A stretch of 64,000 nucleotides of DNA, from NCBI RefSeq assembly GCF_042675745.1, contig NZ_JBHTJM010000008.1, forward strand, positions 62,001 through 126,000. Reading direction: 5' to 3'. The stretch is from Pseudofulvibacter geojedonensis (GTDB taxonomy: Bacteria; Bacteroidota; Bacteroidia; Flavobacteriales; Flavobacteriaceae). Below are positions 25,860-35,299 of the stretch, one piece after another. The translations under genes and the position numbers were made by a program. Within the stretch, counting starts at the first letter, position 1; every line of letters begins with the position of its first letter. The notes under the pieces were generated by a model, which was not told the DNA's origin, made no database searches, and saw nothing but the letters and a program-made list of their open reading frames with translations.

Positions 25860-26612
25860 GTGGATTTTAATTTTTTATTCTTGATTTTAGTAGGATTTGC
25901 GGCTGGTTTTATCAATACCATTGCTGGAGGAGGTACATTATTAACCATGCCAATGCTTATTTTTATGGGGCTGCCTTCTAATATAGCTAACGCAACTAAT
26001 AGAGTTGCTATTTTAATTCAAACAGCTTTAGGTGTTAAGGGATTTCAGAGTAAAGGTGTAGATCCTTTTCCTTTTGCATGGTATTTAGGGGTGTCTGCCT
26101 TATTAGGATCGTTTATAGGAGCTTATATTGCTGTAGATGTGAAAGGAGCCTTATTTAATAGAATATTATCCATTATTATGTTAATTGTGGTTGTTTTAAT
26201 GATATTTCAACCTAAAAAAGTAAATCAAAACTTAATTGAGCGAATTAACGGGAAACATTTAGTTGTATCTACTATTATATTTTTCTTTTTAGGCATATAC
26301 GGCGGTTTTATCAATGCAGGAATAGGGTTTATGATGTTAGCGATACTTCCTTATATAAATAGATTATCAATAGTTAAATCGAATGCAGTAAAAGTTGCAG
26401 TTGTATGTTGTTATACAGTGGCCGCTGTTATCATGTTTCAATATCACGAATTAATTAACTGGAAATACGGTTTAATTTTAGCCATAGGCAATGCTAGTGG
26501 TGCATGGGTATCTAGTAGGTGGTCTGTAGGGATTCCAGAAAAAACCATTAAATATATTATTATAACAGTTATTTGTGCAATAGGGATTAAGTTATGGTTT
26601 TTTAGCGCTTAA
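25860..26612 (+). CDS. TSUP-family (TauE/SafE) membrane permease
   Basis: About 250 residues from the GTG at 25860 (VDFNFLFLILVG). Eight or so membrane segments in two related halves; each half has the family's glycine-rich opening, GFAAGFINTIAGGGTLLTMP in the first and GIYGGFINAGIGFMM in the second. TSUP proteins move sulfite, sulfonates or other small organic anions; the substrate cannot be read here. Ends 11 bases inside the convergent acylphosphatase gene. Confidence 0.88.
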   Translation: MDFNFLFLILVGFAAGFINTIAGGGTLLTMPMLIFMGLPSNIANATNRVAILIQTALGVKGFQSKGVDPFPFAWYLGVSALLGSFIGAYIAVDVKGALFNRILSIIMLIVVVLMIFQPKKVNQNLIERINGKHLVVSTIIFFFLGIYGGFINAGIGFMMLAILPYINRLSIVKSNAVKVAVVCCYTVAAVIMFQYHELINWKYGLILAIGNASGAWVSSRWSVGIPEKTIKYIIITVICAIGIKLWFFSA

Positions 26613-26877
26613 TAGAAAAGTTTTTATAAGTTGACACAGGAACAATCTCTTTAAGATCAATTTTTTCTACTTTAGATAGTGGAGATCCTTCAGTTTCTAA
26701 CCATACGAGCATTTTATTCATATTAGCTGATTGACCAAAAACTTCTAGAAAAACAGAACCGTTTTGTAAATTCATAACAAACCCGGTTAGGTTTAATTCT
26801 GTAGCTTTTTCTTGTGTATATTTTCTAAACCACACCTTTTGAACTTTTCCGAATACTGTAACTTGAAACCCTAGCAT
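26602..26877 (-). CDS. acyP: Acylphosphatase
   Basis: 91 residues, the usual size. Motif GKVQKVWFRKYTQEKA holds the phosphate-binding loop with catalytic Arg18, and GFVMNLQNGSV holds Asn36; the 18-residue spacing equals that of known acylphosphatases. Hydrolyses acyl phosphates such as acetyl phosphate or carbamoyl phosphate in the cytoplasm. The start shares one base with the stop of the thioesterase gene, so the two are co-translated. Confidence 0.9.
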   Translation of the reverse strand: MLGFQVTVFGKVQKVWFRKYTQEKATELNLTGFVMNLQNGSVFLEVFGQSANMNKMLVWLETEGSPLSKVEKIDLKEIVPVSTYKNFSIKR

Positions 26878-27260
26878 TAAATAATACTTATAGGGTTTCT
26901 ATATTCGTTAATAGCAACAAAGGTAAAGCAACCTGTAACTGCTAATTCGCGTTCGTTTTCATACATACGTTCTGTAAAAATATCTACTTGTATTTTACAG
27001 CTTTTAGTTCCTACATGAACCACATTGGCAATTAATTCAACAATACTTCCTTCAGGTATAGGCTTTTCGAAATCGATTTTATCAGTAGAAACTGTTACAA
27101 CCCTTTTTCTGCTAAAACGTGTAGCACAAATAAATGAGGCTTCATCCATTAATTGTAATGCAGTACCTCCAAATAAAGTGTTGTAGTGATTGGTAGTGTT
27201 TGGAAAAATAGCTTTGAATATTCTAGTTTCAGAACTTTTAATACGCTCTTCTATAGTCAT
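26877..27260 (-). CDS. Acyl-CoA thioesterase, hotdog fold (YciA-like)
   Basis: 127 residues. HYNTLFGGTALQLMDEASFI is the hotdog helix motif with the N..G..L.W/MDE pattern; TVSTDKIDFEKPIPEGS and VHVGTKSCKIQVDIF follow as in YciA/BACH-type acyl-CoA hydrolases. Cleaves acyl-CoA esters; chain preference unknown. Pairs with acylphosphatase in a two-gene unit. Confidence 0.85.
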   Translation of the reverse strand: MTIEERIKSSETRIFKAIFPNTTNHYNTLFGGTALQLMDEASFICATRFSRKRVVTVSTDKIDFEKPIPEGSIVELIANVVHVGTKSCKIQVDIFTERMYENERELAVTGCFTFVAINEYRNPISII

Positions 27261-27331
27261 AAGACAATGTTGTTTATAGTATGATCAATTAAAATTATGC
27301 TAAATAAATGGCTTAAGCCACAAGCATGTTT

Positions 27332-27339
27332 TACTTTTG
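27332..27339 (+). promoter_or_regulatory. -7 box of nitroreductase gene
   Basis: TACTTTTG, 18 bases before the ATG at 27357. It lies inside the longer open frame that begins at 27297, which therefore is not all translated. Confidence 0.6.
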
Positions 27340-27356
27340 CCGTAAAGATAAGGTAT

Positions 27357-27986
27357 ATGAATATATTAGAAAGCTTAAAATGGCGTTATGCTACAAAAAG
27401 TTTTGACACCAATAAAATAGTATCAAAAGAAAAATTACAGGTTTTAAAAGAAGGTTTTAGTTTAACAGCTACTTCTTATGGTCTACAACCTGTAAGAATG
27501 GTTATTATAGAAGATAAAAATTTACAGCAAGAATTAGTAGAGCACAGTTATAATCAGCAACAAATAGCTCAAGCTTCACATGTTTTAGTTTTATGCATTG
27601 AAAATGTAATAGACAATAAATATATTGAAACTTATTTTGAGAATGTGAAGAAATTAAGAGGTACTCCAGATACTATATTAAACCCTTTTAAAGAGTATTT
27701 ATTAGATAGTTTTTCAAATAAAAAAGATACAGAAATTAAAGATTGGGCAACTAAACAAGCATACATAGCTTTAGGTAACTTGCTAACTGTTTGTGCAGTA
27801 GAGAAAATTGATGCTTGCCCAATGGAAGGTTTTGTTCCTGCCGAGTATGATAAAGTTCTAAATTTAACAGAAAAAGGTTTGACTTCTGTATTGGTGTTAC
27901 CAATAGGTTATAGAGCAAAAGATGATATGTTTGCAAATTTTGCAAAAGTTAGAAAGAATATTTCTGAAAGTGTTTTAGAATTGTAA
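27357..27986 (+). CDS. NAD(P)H-dependent nitroreductase family oxidoreductase
   Basis: 209 residues from the ATG at 27357 (MNILESLKWRYATKSFD), chosen because a -7 box lies just upstream. SLKWRYATKSFD and the later YIALGNLLTVCAVEKIDACP and GLTSVLVLPIGYRAKDD fit NfsB/YfkO-type FMN nitroreductases. Reduces nitro compounds or quinones with FMN; the natural substrate is unknown. Confidence 0.88.
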   Translation: MNILESLKWRYATKSFDTNKIVSKEKLQVLKEGFSLTATSYGLQPVRMVIIEDKNLQQELVEHSYNQQQIAQASHVLVLCIENVIDNKYIETYFENVKKLRGTPDTILNPFKEYLLDSFSNKKDTEIKDWATKQAYIALGNLLTVCAVEKIDACPMEGFVPAEYDKVLNLTEKGLTSVLVLPIGYRAKDDMFANFAKVRKNISESVLEL

Positions 27987-28034
27987 TTCTGGTAAGGTAT
28001 TTGAGGTTTAAATGTTGAATTAAAGAGATATATA

Positions 28035-28499
28035 ATGAAAAGGATTTTAGTAGTAGTATTTTTACTGGTTGCTATAATAAGCGTAGCTCAAGGTAAAAAA
28101 GATGAGTTACATTGGGAGACTAATTTTGATAAAGCAAAAGAGATATCAAAAAAAGAGAAAAAACCTATACTTATCATGTTCACGGGCTCTGATTGGTGTC
28201 CTCCTTGTAAAATGTTGAAAGCAGATTTTTTTCAGTCAGATAAATTTGCTAATCAAGCTAATAAATTTGTTTTGTTAATGGTAGACTTGCCTAGAAATAG
28301 AGATTTAGTAGGAGAGGAGCAGTACAAAGCAAATATGGTTATAAATAAAAAGTATGGTGTAAGATCTATACCAGTTGTAATGGCTGTAGATGCTAATGGA
28401 GGAATTATAGATAAAATTAAAAGTTATAATTCGGCTAGAGATACAGCTCCGCATTTTAAGTTTATAGAAAAAGTACTTAAAAAATATTCGAAAGGATAA
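28035..28499 (+). CDS. Secreted thioredoxin-like protein
   Basis: 154 residues: signal peptide MKRILVVVFLLVAIISVAQ, then a thioredoxin fold with WCPPCKML (Cys55 and Cys58) and a cis-Pro loop RSIPVVMAVD. Probably acts in the periplasm as a disulfide reductase. CPPC is less common than CGPC. Stands alone, closed by a terminator. Confidence 0.85.
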   Translation: MKRILVVVFLLVAIISVAQGKKDELHWETNFDKAKEISKKEKKPILIMFTGSDWCPPCKMLKADFFQSDKFANQANKFVLLMVDLPRNRDLVGEEQYKANMVINKKYGVRSIPVVMAVDANGGIIDKIKSYNSARDTAPHFKFIEKVLKKYSKG

Positions 28500-28514
28500 T
28501 CAAAGTATTTAAAT

Positions 28515-28548
28515 AAAAAAAGAGCACTAATTAGTGCTCTTTTTTTAT
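28515..28548. terminator. Bidirectional terminator
   Basis: AGAGCACTAA/TTAGTGCTCT (28521-28540), a perfect 20-bp palindrome with A-run before and T-run after, between the convergent thioredoxin and ribB genes. Confidence 0.85.
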
Positions 28549-28552
28549 TCTT

Positions 28553-29689
28553 TTAATAGTTTATATAGTCTACAATTTCTAATCCGTAACCAATCATTCC
28601 AACTCTCTTTTTCTGACTAGTATTAGATATTAATTTAATTTTATGAATATCTAAATCATGTAAAATCTGAGCGCCGATTCCAAAGTCTTTAGAATCCATA
28701 GGAACTCTAGGAGCTCTCATAATCCCTTCTTGTTGATTTTGTTTTAGCTTATTTAATCTACTTAACAAGTTTAAAGAAGGACTTTCTTGATTGATAAAAA
28801 CATAAGCACCTTTACCAGATTTATTAATAAGTTGAAATATATCATCTAACTTTTTATCTGTAGCAAAGGTTAGTGTGTCTAGAATATCATTATTAACAAG
28901 GGTAGAAGTCACTCGTACTGTTACAGGCTCATCATTTGTCCATGTACCTTTAGTTAAAGCAATGTGTACTTGTCCGGTTGTAGTTTGTTTATAGGCACGC
29001 AATCTAAAATCTCCAAAACGGGTTTTAATATCAAAATCTTCTTTCTTTTCAATTAAAGAATCGTGTTTCATTCTATATGCAACTAAATCTTCAATCGATA
29101 TTAATTTTAAATCAAACTTGTCGGCTACTTCTTTTAGTTGAGGTAATCGAGCCATTGTACCATCTGGATTTAATATTTCAACTAAAATTCCAGCAGGTTG
29201 TAAGCCAGCTAATCGAGCTAAATCTACAGCAGCTTCTGTATGTCCTGTTCTACGTAAAACACCACCTTCTTTAGCTTTAAGAGGAAATATATGTCCTGGT
29301 CTACCTAAATCATGAGGTTTGGTGTCAGATTGTGTTAAAGCATAAATCGTTTTAGAACGATCTGAAGCAGAGATACCAGTTGTACACCCATGACCAATTA
29401 AATCTACAGATACAGTAAACTGAGTATTGTGTAACACTGTATTGTCGTTTACCATCATGTTTAGGCCTAGTTCTTTACAACGATCTTCAATTAACGGTGC
29501 ACAAATTAATCCTCGACCATGTGTAGCCATAAAATTAATCATCTCGGGAGTTACTTTTTCTGCAGCAGCAATAAAATCTCCTTCGTTTTCTCTGTTTTCA
29601 TCATCTACTACAATAACCATTTTACCTTGTCTTATGTCGTCAATGGCATCGTGAATAGAATCTAGTTGTATGTTGTTGTTTGTTGTCAT
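28553..29689 (-). CDS. ribB: 3,4-dihydroxy-2-butanone-4-phosphate synthase with degenerate cyclohydrolase II-like domain
   Basis: 378 residues. The N-terminal 205 residues are DHBP synthase: DDENRENEGDFI near residue 29 (metal-binding acidic loop), FMATHGRGLICAP and RRTGHTEAAVDLARLAG. It makes the four-carbon unit of riboflavin from ribulose 5-phosphate. The C-terminal 170 residues align in outline with GTP cyclohydrolase II, but the zinc Cys triplet and the surrounding SLRCDC region are absent, so that half is expected to be inactive. Last gene of the ftsK-lolA-lptF/G-ribB run, 4 bases after the permease gene. Confidence 0.9.
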   Translation of the reverse strand: MTTNNNIQLDSIHDAIDDIRQGKMVIVVDDENRENEGDFIAAAEKVTPEMINFMATHGRGLICAPLIEDRCKELGLNMMVNDNTVLHNTQFTVSVDLIGHGCTTGISASDRSKTIYALTQSDTKPHDLGRPGHIFPLKAKEGGVLRRTGHTEAAVDLARLAGLQPAGILVEILNPDGTMARLPQLKEVADKFDLKLISIEDLVAYRMKHDSLIEKKEDFDIKTRFGDFRLRAYKQTTTGQVHIALTKGTWTNDEPVTVRVTSTLVNNDILDTLTFATDKKLDDIFQLINKSGKGAYVFINQESPSLNLLSRLNKLKQNQQEGIMRAPRVPMDSKDFGIGAQILHDLDIHKIKLISNTSQKKRVGMIGYGLEIVDYINY

Positions 29690-29693
29690 GTTG

Positions 29694-31769
29694 TTATCTT
29701 ATATGTTTCATGGCTTCATTTATTTCCTTTTTAAAATAAAAATAAGTGAATAGGTTGAAAGGAGCTCCGATTATTAAAAAAATGATAGGGCTTGGCAATG
29801 ATAAACCAGAATTATTTGTGACTATTTTATTAAGCTTTGAGTAATCTAAATAACATTTTAAGTAATAAATCATATAAATTATTAAAGACAATAAGATAAT
29901 GATTGTAACTATAATACCTGAAAAATCAGCTTTTACAATATTGATAGCTATATTAGATAAGAAATGAACTATATAAAGAATAAATGCAATAGCAGAGTTT
30001 TTCTTTAGTTGTAAATAATGTCTATTTGCATTTTCAAATTGATAGTTCGATAAGTTTCCAGATAATTTTAATTCTTCAAACCCGACACCTAACTGGCTTA
30101 AAGTGTCTAAAATAATTTGTTTTTGATTATCAGAATATCCATGTTGTTTAGAATACTTCAGAATGTCTTTTAGTTGAGGGGTAGAAAAAGAAGAAATTTT
30201 ATCTTTAAATATTAAATCTTCATTTGAATATTCCGTAGTGTTTAATACAAAGTCTTCTTCAAGAGTTGTGTTTTCTTTCTTCTTTATAAACTTATTTCCG
30301 ATCTTTCTAAAGAAATTATAAATACCATCGGTATTAAACATTCCTTTATCTGAGGTTGCATTTCTAGTAAAAATAATACCTAATGGAAGCATGATTAATG
30401 TAGATAACCAACCTCCTAAGAATGGAGGAATACCTCCTTTTTCAGAGCTGTTTTCAGCAAAAATACCTATGAACCAGTAGGTTAAAAATAAAACAATAGC
30501 AATTACCATAGGTAAACCTAAACCTCCTTTACGAATAATAGCTCCAAGAGGTGCACCTACAAAGAAAAGAATGAAGCAAGAAAAAGCTAAAGCAAATTTT
30601 TTATGAACCGCAACTTTGTGTCTGTTAAGATTAGATAATTTATCGTCTAAGTTACTTTCTCGCTTTTCAATTCTTTTATATGATGCCTTACTATTGGTAA
30701 TAGCAAAATCTAATATTTTTTCCTGTTCTTTTAAGGTAAATAAATTTAAAATAGGTTTTTTATAAAAGGTATTGTTGTTAGGTTTAACTTCTATTGGTTT
30801 CTTAATGATTTTACTACCTGTTTTACTTGAATCATTTGTCTTGATAGAAGCAATTTTATCTACTTTATTTTTAGCAACGGTTAAGCCTAAACCATTATAT
30901 AGGTTATTATTGTCAGACTCAACATCTTTAACTAGTTTATGATTTAGTGAGTCTATAGTTGGCAATAATTGATTGATTTTTAAGAACCTATATGATGTTA
31001 GTTTTTGAGTACTATTTGGTGATTTATCTAGTTTAGATAAATCGATATTCATGGTATACTTGTCAAAAGAACTCTTTGCATGTGGCAATTTTTTCTTTTT
31101 TGTATAGTCTTTTGGAGTAATATCGTGATAGTAATTGCCGTCAGACAATACCAACTGTAATATGTTAGAACCTTCACTAGATATTAACTCTCCTTTTTTA
31201 GCTTTAATTACAGTAGTATTTTTTGTATGCTTTTTTTGGTGAAGGATAACGTTTTCTAGTAATCTACCATCTTCACCGTATTTTCTTTCAACTTTTATGT
31301 TAGCATCTCCAATAGGAGTAAATTGACCAGCAACAATAGCCATAGAAGGTTTTAGCTGAGCAATGTTCTTTCTTAAATTTCTAGATTCGTACTCGCCCCA
31401 AGGAATTACATTGTTGGCAAAGAAAAATGTAACAAAACTAAGCAGAGCAATGAAAATTGTTAGACTTCTCATTGCTCTGTGCAATGAAATACCAGAAGAT
31501 TTCATGGCAGCGAACTCATAATTCTCGGCAAAATTACCAAAAATCATAATTGAAGTAAGCAATATGGTTAACGGAAGAATTAACGGAACCAAAGTAGGAA
31601 GTAAGTACATTAAAAACTTACCAACTACTATTAATTCTAAATCTTTACCTGCAAGTTCTTTGACAAACAGCCAAACAGACTGTAGTATGAATATGAATAT
31701 TAATATGAAAAAGACACTAAAAAATGTCTTTAAAAAGGTGGTTAATATGTAACGGTCTAATATCTTCAA
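29694..31769 (-). CDS. LptF/LptG-family lipopolysaccharide export permease (long form)
   Basis: 691 residues. N-terminal permease part begins MKILDRYILTTFLKTFF with helices, and shows FGNFAENYEFAAMKSSGISL and VIPWGEYESRNLRKNI, characteristic of YjgP/YjgQ. A periplasmic beta-jellyroll part follows, with a disordered insertion near 270-330, then membrane helices (FALAFSCFILFFVGAPLGAI, GLGLPMVIAIVLFLTYWFIG). About 200 extra C-terminal residues with two or three more helices make it longer than the usual 350-450. Moves LPS from the inner membrane with LptB, which is not in the window. Confidence 0.88.
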   Translation of the reverse strand: MKILDRYILTTFLKTFFSVFFILIFIFILQSVWLFVKELAGKDLELIVVGKFLMYLLPTLVPLILPLTILLTSIMIFGNFAENYEFAAMKSSGISLHRAMRSLTIFIALLSFVTFFFANNVIPWGEYESRNLRKNIAQLKPSMAIVAGQFTPIGDANIKVERKYGEDGRLLENVILHQKKHTKNTTVIKAKKGELISSEGSNILQLVLSDGNYYHDITPKDYTKKKKLPHAKSSFDKYTMNIDLSKLDKSPNSTQKLTSYRFLKINQLLPTIDSLNHKLVKDVESDNNNLYNGLGLTVAKNKVDKIASIKTNDSSKTGSKIIKKPIEVKPNNNTFYKKPILNLFTLKEQEKILDFAITNSKASYKRIEKRESNLDDKLSNLNRHKVAVHKKFALAFSCFILFFVGAPLGAIIRKGGLGLPMVIAIVLFLTYWFIGIFAENSSEKGGIPPFLGGWLSTLIMLPLGIIFTRNATSDKGMFNTDGIYNFFRKIGNKFIKKKENTTLEEDFVLNTTEYSNEDLIFKDKISSFSTPQLKDILKYSKQHGYSDNQKQIILDTLSQLGVGFEELKLSGNLSNYQFENANRHYLQLKKNSAIAFILYIVHFLSNIAINIVKADFSGIIVTIIILLSLIIYMIYYLKCYLDYSKLNKIVTNNSGLSLPSPIIFLIIGAPFNLFTYFYFKKEINEAMKHIR

Positions 31770-31775
31770 CGGAGA

Positions 31776-32417
31776 CTATTCGTTAAAATAGTAGTCTTTA
31801 TATTTACTGCGGTCAAAGGTAAACAAACTTTCTGATAAAGGTTGGTTTGTTTTGAAACTATTAACAGTTAAAGTAGTAACAGCACCATTCTTACCATTTT
31901 CGATTACGTTGTAAATATTTTTAGTGTTTGCATCTATACCTAGTAGTACATATTTCATTTCTGAATTGCTATCTATAGGAGTTAATTTTATATACTGAAT
32001 AGACCTTCCTTTAACAGGTAATTTTTTATCCCATGCATAATTGTAACCTTCTTTATAAAAAGTAAGCATTTTAGAAGGAGTAATAGTACCTTCTTCTTCA
32101 TCTGAGGCATTGCTTATTGTGATTTCTTCGTCTTCAGGAGAAATAGTGTATATTTTTTGACCATCGTATAAACGCGTTACACCCATTAAGTTTAGTAAAT
32201 ACTTATCACCTTTTAAATAAACATCTCCTTTGGTAGACTGTTCTACATTTTCTGCTTCATTTTTAAGGCTATATTTAAAGTCAATACTAATATTTTTATA
32301 GGTACTTACTTTAGTGGCAACATCGTCTAAATATTGTTTAGCTTTTTCTGCATTCTGAGCAGAAAGCCCACTAATAGCTATCATGCTAATAAATAAGAAT
32401 GTAAATACTTTTTTCAT
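31776..32417 (-). CDS. lolA: LolA-like outer-membrane lipoprotein carrier
   Basis: 213 residues with signal peptide (MKKVFTFLFISMIAISGLSA). The mature part has the LolA layout: KAKQYLDDVATKVSTYKNIS, GDVYLKGDKYLLNLMGVTRL, YDGQKIYTISPEDEEITISN and a final ESLFTFDRSKY. It carries lipoproteins through the periplasm. It lies 4 bases from ftsK and 6 from the LptF/G gene, so envelope biogenesis genes are grouped here. Confidence 0.85.
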   Translation of the reverse strand: MKKVFTFLFISMIAISGLSAQNAEKAKQYLDDVATKVSTYKNISIDFKYSLKNEAENVEQSTKGDVYLKGDKYLLNLMGVTRLYDGQKIYTISPEDEEITISNASDEEEGTITPSKMLTFYKEGYNYAWDKKLPVKGRSIQYIKLTPIDSNSEMKYVLLGIDANTKNIYNVIENGKNGAVTTLTVNSFKTNQPLSESLFTFDRSKYKDYYFNE

Positions 32418-32421
32418 GGTT

Positions 32422-34830
32422 TTATTTTTCGTTTTCTAATAATTGATCTAAGGCTATTAAATCAGGAACTAAAACTTGTCTTGCTTTACTACCTTCAAAA
32501 GGTCCTACAATACCAGCTGCTTCTAACTGATCTATTAACCTACCTGCTCTGTTGTATCCTAATTTTAATTTACGCTGTAATAAAGAAGCTGACCCTTGTT
32601 GAGCTGTAACCAGTACTTCGGCTGCTTCTCTAAAGAGTTTGTCTCTATCTGATATGTTATTATCAAGAGTCGTGCCACCTTCTTCGCCTACATATTCTGG
32701 TAGTAAATGAGCATCAGGGTAGGCTTTTTGTCCACCAATAAATTCAGTAATTTTTTCTACTTCAGGTGTATCTACAAAAGCACATTGAATACGAACTAGT
32801 TCGTTACCTTGTGTGTATAGCATATCACCTCTACCAATGAGCTGATTTGCTCCACTCTGATCTAAAATTGTTTTAGAATCTATACCAGTCATTACTCTAA
32901 AAGCAACACGAGCTGGGAAGTTAGCTTTAATCATACCCGTAATAACATTAACAGAAGGTCTTTGTGTTGCAATGATTAAGTGAATACCAATAGCTCTTGC
33001 TAACTGAGCTAGACGAGCAATTGGAGTTTCTACTTCTTTACCTGCAGTCATAATTAAATCTGCAAATTCATCTACAACTAAAACAATATAAGGTAAAAAC
33101 TTGTGTCCGTCATTAGGATTCAGCTTTCGAGCTTTAAACTTTTTGTTGTACTCTACAATATTTCTACAGAAAGCATTTTTTAATAACTCATATCGGTTAT
33201 CCATTTCAATACACAAAGAGTTTAATGTATTGATAACCTTAGAATTATCTGTTATGATTGCTTCTTCAGAATCGGGTAGTTTAGCTAAATAATGTCGTTC
33301 TATTTTGTTAAATAAGGTAAGTTCTACTTTTTTAGGGTCCACTAAAACAAACTTTACTTCGGCTGGATGCTTTTTGTAGAGCAAAGAAGTTAGTATACAG
33401 TTTAACCCAACAGATTTACCCTGACCAGTAGCTCCGGCCATTAATAGGTGAGGCATTTTGGCTAAATCTACCACCATAGTTTCGTTACTAATGGTTTTTC
33501 CAAAAGCAATGGGTAGTTGCATTTCTGCTTCTTGAAACTTCTTAGAAGAAATAGCTGCACGCATAGAAACAATTCTAGGGTTTTTATTAGGAACCTCAAT
33601 ACCTATAGTTCCTTTACCGGGCATAGGAGCAATAATTCTGATACCTAGAGCAGCTAAAGAAAGAGCAATATCGTCTTCTAAGTTTTTAATTTTAGAAATT
33701 CTAACACCAGCTTCTGGTACAATTTCATATAAAGTAACTGTTGGTCCTACAGTAGCTTTAATATTAGCTATTTCTATTTTATAATTCTTAAGAGTAGTTA
33801 CAATTTGATTTTTATTTTCTTCTAGCTCTTCTTGATTGATGGTAATTCCTTGTCCGCTTGTATAATCTTTTAATAAGTCTATGGTAGGAAACTTGAAATT
33901 GCTTAACTCAAGAGTTGGGTCAAATTCTCCGAAATCTTCTACTAGTTTATCAGAAAGATTGTCGGTAACGGTTTTTTCTTCTTGGCTTACTTCAACTTTC
34001 ATAGAAAGGTCGCCTTCAGATTCAGAAGGAATTGTTATTTCTTCTGGTGTTTTGGGAGTATCAATTGATGTCTCAGTAGTAGAAAGTTGTATTTCCTCAG
34101 TTTGAGGTTGTTCAGTGTTTTCTTCAACAAAATTAGCTATAATAGCTTCTTCTTCATCTATAGTTTTAGTCTCTGTAGAAGGTGTTTCAACAGTTTCTGA
34201 ATTGATTTCTTCTGAATTGAAATCTTCTTTAACCTCGTGAGCAGTTTTGTTAAAAAAGGATAGAACAGTGTCTAAAGTAAATTTGAAACGTAAAACTAAA
34301 TAAGTAATTAGTAAAAAAAGCAATAATATAACAGTTCCTATTTTACCAAGGTAATCCTGAAGGAAGTCATTTAATTCAAAACCTATAACACCACCTAATA
34401 ATGATGCAGAACTGCCAAAGAAACCTAAGAAGGTAGATAGCCAAATGGCAACTAAAGTTCCCCAAATCCAACGCTTTTTTAAAGCCTCTTTGTTAGCATT
34501 TAATAATAAATGAATTCCTGATAACGAAGTTAATACTGCAAATGTAATAGAAGCAATACCCAAACCTTTATATATAAAAAAGTAGGCAATTTTAGCACCA
34601 ATACCACTTATAAGGTTTTTATATTCTGCGTTTCTGGATAAATTGTTAATCTCGCTAATATCTTCTTTCCAGGTAAAAAGAAAGGATATAAAAGATATGA
34701 GTAGTAAAACACCTAATAAAAACAAAAAACTACCTAAAATGGTTTCTTGTTGTTTACTAAGTGTAAAACTTGGAATTTTAAACTTGGGTAATGATTTTTT
34801 TTTAGTTTTTGTGCTTTTCTTTTTAGCCAT
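32422..34830 (-). CDS. ftsK: DNA translocase FtsK/SpoIIIE
   Basis: 802 residues. Four membrane helices in the first 190, an acidic linker rich in Glu/Ser/Thr (about 200-300), then the RecA-like motor with Walker A GATGQGKSVG near 466, Walker B ILVVDEFADL, the LARAIGIHLIIATQRP motif and the C-terminal gamma winged helix (LLQRKLKLGYNRAGRLIDQL). Pumps DNA at the septum and aids chromosome dimer resolution. First gene of the minus-strand operon down to ribB. Confidence 0.95.
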   Translation of the reverse strand: MAKKKSTKTKKKSLPKFKIPSFTLSKQQETILGSFLFLLGVLLLISFISFLFTWKEDISEINNLSRNAEYKNLISGIGAKIAYFFIYKGLGIASITFAVLTSLSGIHLLLNANKEALKKRWIWGTLVAIWLSTFLGFFGSSASLLGGVIGFELNDFLQDYLGKIGTVILLLFLLITYLVLRFKFTLDTVLSFFNKTAHEVKEDFNSEEINSETVETPSTETKTIDEEEAIIANFVEENTEQPQTEEIQLSTTETSIDTPKTPEEITIPSESEGDLSMKVEVSQEEKTVTDNLSDKLVEDFGEFDPTLELSNFKFPTIDLLKDYTSGQGITINQEELEENKNQIVTTLKNYKIEIANIKATVGPTVTLYEIVPEAGVRISKIKNLEDDIALSLAALGIRIIAPMPGKGTIGIEVPNKNPRIVSMRAAISSKKFQEAEMQLPIAFGKTISNETMVVDLAKMPHLLMAGATGQGKSVGLNCILTSLLYKKHPAEVKFVLVDPKKVELTLFNKIERHYLAKLPDSEEAIITDNSKVINTLNSLCIEMDNRYELLKNAFCRNIVEYNKKFKARKLNPNDGHKFLPYIVLVVDEFADLIMTAGKEVETPIARLAQLARAIGIHLIIATQRPSVNVITGMIKANFPARVAFRVMTGIDSKTILDQSGANQLIGRGDMLYTQGNELVRIQCAFVDTPEVEKITEFIGGQKAYPDAHLLPEYVGEEGGTTLDNNISDRDKLFREAAEVLVTAQQGSASLLQRKLKLGYNRAGRLIDQLEAAGIVGPFEGSKARQVLVPDLIALDQLLENEK

Positions 34831-34849
34831 TGATTTTTTTGATGTAAAA

Positions 34850-34857
34850 CAAAAATA
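34850..34857 (-). promoter_or_regulatory. -7 box of ftsK operon
   Basis: TATTTTTG on the minus strand, 19 bases before the ftsK ATG, in the gap behind the diacylglycerol kinase gene. Confidence 0.5.
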
Positions 34858-35229
34858 CTAAAATATCTTTGGGATGTAAATAAGTAACCCAATAATACTA
34901 GCTGCTGCTGCAGCAAAGAAAACTGCCCCTGCAGCAATGTCTTTTATGAGTCCAATTTTATGATGAAAATCAGGGTGAATGAAATCTGCAATTTCTTCAA
35001 CAGCAGTGTTTAAACCTTCAATACTCATAACCATTCCAATGGCAAATATTTGTAAAATCCACTCAGTAGTTGAGATTTCAAAATAAAAACCAGCTATAAT
35101 TAAAAGTAAACCAATAGAGAATTGTACTTGTATACTGGCTTCAGTTTTAATTAAAATAAGAGCTCCTTTTAAAGCATAACCAGCTCCTTTTAATCTATTT
35201 ATAAAAAAACTTTCTTTAGGTTGTTGCAT
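34858..35229 (-). CDS. dgkA: Diacylglycerol/undecaprenol kinase family protein
   Basis: 123 residues. NRLKGAGYALKGALILIKTE at the front, three membrane helices, and the active-site segment SIEGLNTAVEEIADFIHPDF with KIGLIKDIAAGAVFFAAAAA, the DgkA pattern (E..NTAIE, K..KD..A.AV). It phosphorylates diacylglycerol or undecaprenol in the inner membrane; which one cannot be told by eye, and many non-enteric members are undecaprenol kinases. Confidence 0.9.
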   Translation of the reverse strand: MQQPKESFFINRLKGAGYALKGALILIKTEASIQVQFSIGLLLIIAGFYFEISTTEWILQIFAIGMVMSIEGLNTAVEEIADFIHPDFHHKIGLIKDIAAGAVFFAAAAASIIGLLIYIPKIF

Positions 35230-35260
35230 TTTGTTTAACAGTTATCAAGGCTAAAAATAC

Positions 35261-35268
35261 TATTTTTG
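35261..35268 (+). promoter_or_regulatory. -7 box of LTA-synthase-like gene
   Basis: TATTTTTG, 31 bases before the ATG at 35300, in the spacer divergent from the lipid kinase gene. Confidence 0.5.
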
Positions 35269-35299
35269 CTAAAAAATTTATCAAATATAAAACTCTGGA

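Noticed and set aside
27297..27356. Longer nitroreductase N-terminus
   Set aside because: A -7 box lies at 27332-27339 within it, so the first ATG cannot be on the main transcript.
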